A DNA stretch of 64,000 bases from Zingiber officinale (Eukaryota; Streptophyta; Magnoliopsida; Zingiberales; Zingiberaceae), in contig NC_056002.1 of NCBI RefSeq assembly GCF_018446385.1, positions 8,752,894-8,816,893 on the forward strand, read 5' to 3'. The translations under genes and the position numbers were made by a program. The notes below the pieces were generated by a model that was not told where the DNA came from, did no database searches, and saw only the letters and a list, made by a program, of their open reading frames with translations. Shown here piece after piece: positions 9,248-18,759 of the stretch; the first letter of the stretch is position 1, and every line of letters starts with the position of its first letter.

Positions 9248-10402
9248 TCATGCAGGTGGAGGAGAGTCTTCATCTGACCAATTGACTGATGCATCTCCTT
9301 CATCCTCAATAATCATGTTGTGCACAATAATGCACGTATACATGATATCCCTTAAGTCATTTTGGTACCAAGATTGCGCAGGACCTCTAATTATTGCCCA
9401 ACGAGCTTGGAGCACTTCAAATGCTCGCTCAACATCCTTTCTTGCAGCCTCCTATCTCTCCTTGAATTTTTTCCTTTTAGGATCCTCGGGACACAGAAAG
9501 CTCTTCACGAATGTAGTCCATTCCGGGTATATACCATCTGTTAGATAGTATCATTTTGTATATGATGTGCCATTTACCGTAAAATTAACATCCGGAGCAT
9601 TTTCCTGTAGGACGACGTTAAATAACGGTGATTCGTTAAGAATATTTCTATTGTTACACGACCCTGCGACGCTAAAAAAAATATGCCATATCTACAAGTC
9701 TGCAGACGCGACAACTTCAAGAATTATTGTTGGGACGCCATAATCGCCTCTAGTACACTGGCCTTTCCAAGCGCGGGGCAATTCCTCCACTCTCAATGCA
9801 TGCAATCAAGGCTATCCAACATTCCAGGAAAGTCGTGTCTCTGCTCGCGCATTTGAAGCAAGCGTTGAGTGTCAACAGTATCGGGTCTTCGCAAGTATCA
9901 TGCCCCAAACACATCGATCATACATCGACAGAAGTTGATCAAGCAATCAAGGGCAGTTCTCTCACCCATCCGTACATACTCATCCAGAGAGTCGGCGGGG
10001 GATGCATATGTCAATTGACGAATAGCCGCCGTGCATTTTTAAAGTGGTGACAAACCTTTCCTTCCAATTGTGTCTCACCTCCACTAAAAATACTTTGAAT
10101 GATCTGTCAAGACATCGACTATGCGAATAAAGAACTCTCTTTGCATGCAAAATCGTCGTCGAAAGACTCTAGCTTGAAATGTTGGAACATCCGAGAAGTA
10201 ATCTCTGACAAGGCGAACATGCCCGTCTTCACGATCCCGATCGATCCACATATCTCCGATTTGTAGCTCTTCGAGAACTTCGAGTTTCTTGACGTCTTTG
10301 CTCTTCCTGCTCAAGTAGTGTAATCATCGTTCGATCAACATCATCTTCCGCATCTTCCCACATCTCATTTTTCCAAAATTCACGGATATTATTTTCAACC
10401 AT
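9248..10402 (-). pseudogene. PIF/Harbinger transposase (HARBI1-like nuclease), degenerate
   Basis: Read leftwards from ATG 10402, with frames changing several times, the region encodes a DDE nuclease of the PIF/Harbinger type. The N-terminal part includes DYFSDVPTFQARVFRRRF. The middle includes MLDSLDCMH followed by a UGA where the family has Trp, then GDYGVPTIILEVVASADLWI. The C-terminal part includes LTDGIYPEWTTFVKS and ARKDVERAFEVLQARW, which hold the second Asp and the Glu region. A frameshift lies near 10250, another lies between the first Asp and the GDYG block, and several stops interrupt the frame, the last at 9248-9250. In life the protein cuts and joins DNA with a Myb-like partner; no partner gene is seen here. 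It is inactive. Plant genes annotated as ALP1-like nuclease are relatives. Confidence 0.88.
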
Positions 10403-10751
10403 TTAGAGTAAGGAGATAGAAATATTATGATAGAAATATTATGATAGAAAAATTATGGAGAAAGTTTTAGATAGTGAATACAGAAATGAAAAATGTTAAA
10501 AAAAATTAGTCGTTTTTTTTACCGTTTTGTAAAAAAATAGTCGTTGCCAAATGATCGTTGGAAAAAAATTTTCCAATTGAACGTTGCCGACAATGAACGT
10601 TGTCTTCTTCATTAATTTTTTTTTAAAAAAGATAATGAACATTGTCTTCTTCATTAATTTAAAAAAAAAGTTGTATATGACTGACACAGTGATTTACAAA
10701 TCCTCAATTTTTATCATACCTGTAATACCATTGAATTTACAAAACCTAATT
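10403..10751. other. AT-rich upstream part of Harbinger element
   Basis: It contains short direct repeats of ATATTATGATAGAA (10418-10455) and a repeated GAACGTTGTCTTCTTCATTAATTT motif in two copies (near 10590 and 10635). No terminal inverted repeat could be fixed. Confidence 0.4.
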
Positions 10752-10789
10752 GGATTTATAAAACTCAACTTCTTGAGTTTTATAAATCC
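10752..10789. repeat. Perfect 17-bp inverted repeat (hairpin)
   Basis: GGATTTATAAAACTCAA and TTGAGTTTTATAAATCC flank a CTTC loop without mismatch. It may be the fused ends of a small MITE or an element-end hairpin. Confidence 0.85.
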
Positions 10790-10873
10790 ACCGTTGCAAG
10801 TACCCCTAAGAAAATAAAATGGAGAGACATGTAGCTGCAACATCAACAATATTTCCTTGAAGGGGCTTGAAGG

Positions 10874-11093
10874 GTCCCACGGGGTTATCCGAAGTGGTTG
10901 GGGCATAGAAGTTTGCCCAATGAGAATGTGGGTTCGAATCGCGGCGGCAGCAAGGGCGTAAATCCTTTATCCTCGTGTCTCTCAGCCCACTACGCCCTTA
11001 ACCCCTTCGGCTATCATGATTAACCCTCCTCGTGATAACCTTGGGTAAAATCCACGGAGATGTTAAGGGCGAGCGTTATCTCCCTTTGCACAA
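10874..11093 (+). mobile_element. tRNA-derived SINE with 17-bp target duplication
   Basis: A 220-bp unit flanked by perfect 17-bp repeats TTGAAGGGGCTTGAAGG (10857-10873 and 11094-11110). A polymerase III A-box-like TTATCCGAAGTGGTTGGGG starts at 10885 and a B box GGGTTCGAATCG starts at 10931. It does not fold as a complete tRNA, so it is a SINE head and not a tRNA gene. A decayed relative lies near 17030-17205. Confidence 0.88.
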
Positions 11094-11110
11094 TTGAAGG
11101 GGCTTGAAGG

Positions 11111-13686
11111 ACAAAGCGACAGATACAGCAGCAGAAGCAGATCAGTTGCTCATTTGTGCTGCTCCTTTTCCTACACGCGCTTTTGCTTGTATAAACTGAG
11201 ACCGCCAAGATGAAGTGCCACCATACCACGTCCGTGCGTGCCGGTGCATGGCACCGGACACATCACCGAACGGGAAGGACAAATCGCGGACGACGAAAAA
11301 TTCATCAGCGAGTCTCTCTCTTTGGAAAAACAGTACATATGAATTCTAAAATTCTAAAATTAAAAAGGGAATAGAAGTTCATTTTTTTTAAAAAATTCAG
11401 ATATCAAACTATATAAATCGATTAATTTTAAAGCTGGTCAATTTAAACTATAAAAATATTTTATCAATTATTAAGATAAATTTAAAAATATAAATGACTG
11501 GTCACTTCACAGTTAACTAGTGTTCCAAGATTACTTTCTCATGAGAGGAAATTAATTTCGTAGTGCGTTATAACTAAGAATGGACGTGTTGATATTTAGT
11601 TAATTATGGAAGCTTTTTGTCATTGTACCTTAGTCCGGGGTTGCTTTTATATTCTTATTTTTATTTAGTTAGTATTGGCTGATTAATTTCAATCTTGAAA
11701 TGACCAATTGGATTTTACGAAAATTTTTTACTATGTAAATCCAAAATACCAACGAAGCCCAACATGTCAGCGTTATCATCTAATATATAGATGTGCTGAT
11801 CAAACTGGAATGCTCATCAGATATAATCCTGGTATGGTAATATTAAATTTAAATAGTAAAAATAATAATTACGAATTTATAAAGCACATGTTTTTTTGCT
11901 GTTCAAATCCAGCTAATAAGCTAATATAAATATATTTTCTTGTCATTGATCTCAGCAATACAAAGAAACGAATTGATTAATCCATATTTAATTAACCACT
12001 GAATTAAGCATGATAAATACTCTAGGTTTGACAATAACTTCTAAATTATGTTATAAGATCAAATTTGAACCTTTAACTACAATCAAATTTTTCATAGCAA
12101 ATTATTGGCCCAAGGTGTAGCACAGACGATGCACGCATGACATGTCTGACGTAATAACCAAGGATTGTTTATCAAAAACTGACGATCTGAGATTTATACT
12201 ACTATACACCTGATGTCTATATATCTATATGTACCTCCTTGCATATCTATAGGATCGTCACTAAAGATATTATTAATATAGTGAATCTACATTTAATAGT
12301 AAATTGTTATGCATAAACTACATGCCAAGAATCATACTGTAATAACATTCTATAATTTAAATAAGAATGAAAAACATAGTATAAAATATATACCTAAAAT
12401 ACTTAAAAAGCATTCAAATCATCTGGTATGAAAACAAATATGATTTCATATATTTTATCATAAATATAGAACTGGCACCGTCTTTAGAATCGATCCACGG
12501 ATATGGAAAAAAATAAATATATATATATATATAATTGAAAACGTATGGTAAAGATGTTAATCTCATGTTATGATATCCCAAAGATCGAACCCTGGTAGGG
12601 ATGGATCCAGTGGAGGGGGGCATCTCTCCTATCGGTAGTGGAACCCCAAGAATTATAAAATTTCATTGATATAGATGAAGAATACCGTTTCTTATTCTAT
12701 ATAAAAATTATTTTTCTATTCTTGAATTCCTAGATTCATCATTGAATCCTGGACCTCTCGGCACATGATCATACATCCCTAACTGTTCATATGTTTTATC
12801 ATGTTAATACAACAAATAGCATAAACGTTCATATATCATGAATACCAATTTGCAAAAGGAAATCTCTTAAATACCATAAATGCTCAATAATATCTTTTTT
12901 CATTTATTATTTATTTTCGCTTACTTCTTATCCTCTTTTTTTTTCAATGTAACAATTTTCTGTCGTTCATTTTTTAATAATTCAAAATGAAATCTTGTTC
13001 ATTCTTTAAAAATTCGGTTGGTTTTATTATTTTTTTTTTTTGTCTGTTTATTCAACTTATTGATGGGCTCCGCCCGGTTTAATTGAACGTTGACTAGTTC
13101 GCAATTTTGTCTCCAGAAATTCATACACACTCCAGTGGACGCTTTTGTTTTTTACTTAAAAAAGTCTACTAAACTTCCTGATCGATACAAAAGTTCTGAA
13201 ACGCCAAAAGGGATTTTTTTTCAAGTTTTTTTTTAAAAAAAACTAAAAACTATTTAAATGAGTGTCTCACTTTTGACAAAATCAAGCTTACATATTACAA
13301 ATTAATATAGAATGGAATTTAGAAAACATTTAATGATTAAACTTAGCTTTTTCATTCAAAGATATTAATATTTTATCTAAAGTATCTAAAAGTTTATTTA
13401 CTAATTATTATTATTTTTTAAAATCATGATATTTAACTTTTACCATCCACACGATTATCTTAGAAGCGAATAATTTGAAAATATCAAAATTAATAGATCT
13501 GGGTAAAATTCAAAACCTTATTAGGATATTAATTTGTTTTATTTGATGTTTTTTAGGTGCAAATGAATTTACTAATTTGCTTGCCTTCCAAGAATATTAA
13601 TGTACATTAATTATTTTTTAGATTAAAAATATATTTTAGTTAAAAAAATTGTAAAAAGGAAAATAAAGAACAAAAGAAATATAAAC
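11111..13686. other. AT-rich intergenic DNA
   Basis: No convincing gene. A short (AT)n tract lies at about 12515-12532 and long T or A runs lie near 13030 and 13210. Short open frames have random composition. The last few hundred bases may hold the pyrophosphatase promoter, but no clear TATA element was fixed. Confidence 0.5.
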
Positions 13687-13890
13687 GTGGGACGGTTCAT
13701 CTACCCATGTTTGTGCATATTCCTGGCAGCCGATCAAAATATATTCCTTCTGAGGGAGGGACTGCGCTTCGAAGTTAGAACGCGATTCCCTGCTTGCTTT
13801 ACTCAACTGACCCTAGAAAAGGACCCCGGGAAGAGGAGGAATAGTGCAGAAACCAGCGAGCAATCGAAGGCTCTATCTTCCTCCCAAGCA

Positions 13891-14608
13891 ATGGCAGGAA
13901 AGGAGGTTGTAACCCTCGAGAGCTTGAGGAAGAAAATGGCAGATTTTGCAAGGGAGAGGGACTGGGAGCAATTCCACAGCCCCAGAAACCTCCTCCTTGC
14001 TCTGGTACTCTCGTCTCCCTATCTCAAAATCTCTCCTTTTTTTTGGTTTGTTCTTTGGCATGCACTTGATGAGACCAAAACAAAGGATTTTGTTTTATGC
14101 CCATAGCATAAGCCTTCTCTCTCTCTCTCTCTCTCTCGGAAGACAAAGTTTCGAGATCATTAGATTGATTGCCCACCCTTATCTAGCCGAAAGCAGGAAG
14201 AAAAGTGATAAAAATAAAAATTGATCCTTTGTGTTTTAAACCCTAAATCACCACGCTGTGATTCTTAATCTTCATGTAATTGTTATATCTTCACAGGTGG
14301 GAGAGGTTGGGGAGTTGTCTGAGATCTTTCAGTGGAAAGGTGAGGTGGCCAAGGGGTTACCGGACTGGGGGGAGGAGGAGAAGCAACACCTGGGGGAGGA
14401 GCTCTCTGATGTGCTGCTCTACCTTGTGAGGCTCTCAGATATGTGTGGGGTGGACCTGGGTGAGGCAGCCCTCAGGAAGCTGGATCTCAATGCCGCCAAG
14501 TACCCAGTCCACCTCTGCAAGGCCTCCTCCATGAAGCGCACCTACAATTCTTCCGGTGCAAACGAGAATCCCCAAAGTGGAGGAGCCCCAGAGGGCTCTG
14601 GACTCTGA
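13891..14608 (+). CDS. dCTP pyrophosphatase 1-like (all-alpha MazG NTPase)
   Basis: Two exons, 13891-14004 and 14297-14608, are joined by a GT-AG intron and give 141 residues. The join restores LLLALVGEVGELSE in frame. The MazG-type metal site is visible: EVGELSE (about 40-46) and EELSDVLLY (about 66-74), matching the EXXE...EXXD pattern. DCTPP1-type enzymes hydrolyse dCTP and modified cytosine nucleotides to the monophosphate and pyrophosphate, cleaning the nucleotide pool; this is known of the family, not shown here. The start has a good context (AGCAATGGC), and in-frame sequence upstream is not conserved-looking. The C-terminus is Ser/Gly-rich and probably disordered. Length is close to plant homologues. 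A CT microsatellite lies in the intron. No organelle-targeting peptide is obvious. Confidence 0.93.
14116..14138. repeat. (CT)n microsatellite in intron
   Basis: About 11 CT units within the pyrophosphatase intron. Confidence 0.9.
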
Positions 14609-17029
14609 AGCACCATCTAGGATTCTAGGTTTTTACTAAAGTCTTCGTGTGGTTGATATTGTCTTACTGTTTTTGCATGGCGTGGGCACCATCTGGGTTG
14701 GTGGTGCAGCCATTGCTTACTGGGAAGGCTACTTGACAGAAGATACTTGATATCACTGCTGTTGCTTATCTTTTACACTGCTAAATGCTTCAGAGATGAA
14801 ACCTGTTGTTATGATGTCTAGGTTTCTCTTGGTGGAATTCGTAGCTGATGTACACTAACTTCTTCCCTCTTACTTGGGTCCTACAAAAGTAGGGCTGGTC
14901 AGAGAAGTGAAGCAATCCAATCAAGGACACTATTCAGAGGCTTCTTGCTGCCATTTGGTACTACTAATGCTAAAAGGAATAATTTTTTTAGGTTGGCTGT
15001 CCAATTAATTTCTTTTGGCTTCTGATAGACTGTTTGGCAATGTTTCTGCAATTATAATTTTGTTGATCAGAGGGCCCTTCGTCTGGTGGCTGTTTGGTCC
15101 TGAAAAGTCTACATGCATAATTGACCTCTGAGTTAAATTTGGACTGAAAGATGTTAAAGATTGAAATTTGAACTCAATATTATTTAGCTAGGGAAGAATA
15201 TACCAAGAAGATTATGTCCTGATAATTTGCTTAGGGACTAACAGTTACCTTATAATACTGTTTACTGCACAGTGTTTTTTGTCATCATGAACTGTGAGCC
15301 TTTGTTTCTATTTGGATCACTTGAAAGTAACCAAATTGTGTTTTCTGTTCCTTGTTCATCACCTTAGCAAGAAATTAGAAGGCTCCTTGTTGTAGATAGT
15401 ATTTTTAGCCAGCTAATGAACAAGCTCATTTATTGTCTTGTGTCGGCTAGAATCATTTAAAGCATCCATAGCCAAATCTAGTTAAAAGGTATACAGTGGC
15501 CAAGTTTTTACTAGGACTGTCGAAGAACAATGCATGAATGTGCCTTTACTTTCTTAAATGTACAGCTTTTCTAAGTATAATCTTTTTATTATTATTTTTT
15601 ATTTTTGTGTCTATGATATTCAAGTTATCAAAGATTCTGCAAATAAATTGCTTTCTTGTTAAAACTTTTATGCTATTGATTTACCTACTACATCAATTTC
15701 CATGTAATCAACTGTGGCTTGTGTCTTTACAATAACATATTTACCATGGTAAGTTATTTTTCTATTTGTTGTTTAACAAAATGGTAGTAATGCACTTGCA
15801 AAATTATTCATTTTCTAAACGTAGAATGTGTGCTGAAAATGAATGTGATTCCTGCAAATACTCAACCGCAACGTTTGACCATAAAGTTGGGACTCACAGC
15901 TTTTTACTAGTATTGTGTGCGTGTCTCTTAATATCTAAATCCCTCCATTACCTTGATTCTAAAGCAAATTATTATTGGAGTTAGGTTGAGTGGATGACTT
16001 GGCCCCAGGACATTTAATGACTTGTGGTTGGTATTATTGGAGTTTGGTAGAGTGATTGCTGATGTTTAATTATTATTTTCTTGACGTACTTAATATCTTG
16101 GCTTGATTAGTTTATGGTATTCTTTTCTGATCGAGTTGATCCTGAAGCTTTAACAGAGGATGAGTGAGTGGAAAAAGTGGGGGAAAAAATGGTAAAGATA
16201 AACAGGTTTGTGTAAAATTATGTCCTGTTTACTTCCGAGGTATGAAGAAATGCTTTAACATTGCTTTCGTCCACTTTAATTTGTTGTGTACTTGGCATGA
16301 TAATTCTGTGGTTGAGATTTTTATCTGGGACTTTGTGGTAGTTTATGTTGAATTTGCTGTTAAATGAAGGATGGATTAAAATTTGAAGAACTGGGTTGGA
16401 TCCTAGGTGAGTTGAACGTTGGATTTAATATATCTGAAAGTTTGCTTTTATTCTGACCTACTGTTTGATTAAACAACTATGATTTATGATATTAAAACCA
16501 AGCGCTTTGTACTCCGGATGAGGGTAAATATGGAGGGAAGAAGGGGAAGGCGAGAAGAGAAAGGGAGTGGAGGCGGAAAGTATAATCTAAAATTTTATCT
16601 TTTAGATTTTGCAAACTGGAAATAAAATATTTATATACTTAATTGGTGTAAAATAAAAAATAAATAACAAGTAGAAACCATACAATAATTGAACAATTGA
16701 AGAGTGTTAGAAACGTGGGTGTTAAAAATAGAGTTTATTTTTTTAAAAAAAATTAAGCTCTGAAACAAATCTCGATGATAATTGAAAGTTGAATACTAAG
16801 CATGGTGAAATTTTCAGCAGGCAAATCGGTAGTGTTCTTCTGACTAATCACGTTGGATGTATGGAGGCATAGAATTGTTTTATTGGGTACGGATTGATTC
16901 TCACGGATACCTCCCTTCTACATGCCTTGGCACGTGCTATGAAGGGACGTTTAGAAAGAGTATTATATTTATATATATATATATATATCAATGGATACTG
17001 AACATATATATTGGATGTTATCAACTTTT
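14609..17029. other. 3' flank of pyrophosphatase gene and intergenic DNA
   Basis: The first few hundred bases probably hold the 3' UTR. Beyond that the sequence is T-rich, and its short open frames show no protein-like composition. A (TA)n tract lies at about 16968-16988. Confidence 0.5.
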
Positions 17030-17205
17030 ATATTAATATGGATTCAAATCTCGATAAAATTGAGATAAATATTTCTTTTATGTGTTAGTTATTATTTTAA
17101 AAGTTAGTAATCATTCGTGATTTATCTTTTTCGTGTTGATCCTGGGACGGGTTGACGGAAACGTTGAGGGCGAACGTATTCATCTTTTGCCACTATGGGT
17201 AAAAA
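17030..17205 (+). mobile_element. Decayed relative of the SINE at 10874
   Basis: B-box-like GGATTCAAATCTCG (near 17040) is followed by a diverged match to the SINE 3' half. The best-kept part is GTTGAGGGCGAACGTATTC (near 17163), which aligns with GTTAAGGGCGAGCGTTATC in the better copy. No target duplication could be seen. Confidence 0.45.
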
Positions 17206-17289
17206 AGGTCGTCATGGGATGGTACGATGATTAAAATATGAGATGTTATTATATGTGATTTTGGGATCAAATTTTAGTATGTTTTAACA

Positions 17290-17490
17290 TGTCCTCCCTA
17301 TTGAGATTCAATTAAAAGTCTTATATTGAAAAGATTTAATAAAGATTATGAATTTAAAAAGGATATAGGATATCTTCATTGACATGAAATTTTTTTGGGA
17401 GAATTCAAGGGTAAAGTCATGAGAATGTAGGTCCAAAATAGATAATATCATCTTATTATGGAGATACGTGGACATTCTTTGATTCCAACA
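17290..17490 (+). mobile_element. Decayed solo LTR related to the TRIM
   Basis: It aligns with the 180-bp TRIM repeat (ATAATATCATCTTATTATGGAG, GATTCCAACA end) and is followed by AATGATATTAAAAAG, a worn version of the primer site. About 70% similar by eye. Confidence 0.6.
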
Positions 17491-18320
17491 AATGATATTA
17501 AAAAGATAGTTTATTTATAAAATTAGTGTAACAAAATCCGTACATCTACATTAAAAATAATATATTTTTAAACATTAATTTTCATAGGAATTACGATTTC
17601 TTCGAACTTTTGTTAGATGACAAATGGTATTAGTTTATGCCAATTAATGTTGAGATGATCGTATACACGATAAACGGCTCATTAGTCTAGTATTTTAAGT
17701 TAATTGTTCGTTAATAAAAAGTTATCCGTTAATTTATTAAAATTGCCGTTCGCACGATTTCTCCGAGTTGCAGACATGATTCACATATCCCTTTTACCTT
17801 TTTTACATTACGTTTTTTCCCTTCTCCTCTCTGATTACCCAAATAGACAAAAGAAGAAGATTAAAGCTGTGGTCACGTACGGTTGATGCATTCTATCTTC
17901 ATCCCACATTTGCCTTCAATCTCCACTTTCTCTCAATCGCATGGGAGCTGTTGTGGGGATATGGCCCTTCTTGTCCATGGTTTGAGTTGGCGAATCTCAT
18001 TCATGCACCCACTGCCGCCCGAAGTCACCACCTCCCCGCGTCACAGCCTCCCTCATTCACACGCTCCGTGTGTTTCGGTGCGTTTCGGGGGAACCTCGCT
18101 TGAGTTCCGACATAATAATCAAAAACTTCTTTTCCATTGGACTTGATTACCGACATCATTTACTTCAATGATACAGTTCTATCATCAGTAGATGGAATCA
18201 GGCGACTTGATGCTTCACTAAGCAAAGGTAATTGAGTGTTGTAGTAGATTCACATTGTCAAAATTTTATCAGCACTACTTCATTTGTTTCAATCCCATGT
18301 GTTTTACTTAGGGCGGTCAA
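17491..18320 (+). other. Possible exons of a truncated gene
   Basis: An open frame at 17883-18146 has a Ser/Pro/His-rich N-terminal look, with an internal MALLVHGLSWRISF that could start an organelle-targeting peptide. A second short open block at about 18183-18228 (LSSVDGIRRLDASLSK) ends at a good donor, AAAGGTAATT, and has an acceptor-like CAG before it. Both could be exons of a gene cut off by the NB-LRR segment that starts at 18325. I cannot name it, and it may be chance. Confidence 0.25.
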
Positions 18321-18324
18321 CCAA

Positions 18325-18759
18325 TGAGCAAATTTGATGTTCTGTTTGTTAAGATCTTGTCTATTCAATACACAAAAAGGTCAACTAAATGAACATGAAT
18401 AAAAATAATTTTGATGGTGTAAAGTGACACTCTAAATAATTATATAAGGAGATCCTATAAAAAAATTGAATCACCAGCACCTTAAAATTGTTTAACGTAA
18501 ACGATCCGCTATAAAATACAGGCATGCTCTTTAATCGGATCGGCCCTGTCAAGATTTGAAAACACAAAACGTGCACGAACGAGAAATCAAAACTTTATTC
18601 TCCTTTTATTAGATTGAGATGAATACCAACAGAGAGAATACAAATGAAATACTCGACCGGAAATGGAAACACTAAAAGCAAATGCACACTACAATATTAA
18701 GCAATACAGAATCCCAAAGTAGCAACGGCACAAAACATGGAGAAAGAAGACGGGGGGGC
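18325..18759. other. 3' flank of NB-LRR gene (duplicated)
   Basis: The segment up to about 18647 is repeated almost unchanged at 4-328; the last part (about 18647-18837) is missing from that copy. It probably contains the 3' UTR. Confidence 0.7.

Noticed and set aside
10885-10950. Possible tRNA gene
   Set aside because: A and B box motifs are present, but no cloverleaf or acceptor stem can be formed, and the 17-bp flanking repeats show it is a SINE.
12540-12620. Possible second SINE on the minus strand
   Set aside because: A B-box-like GGGTTCGATC is present, but I found no A box at the right distance and no target duplication.
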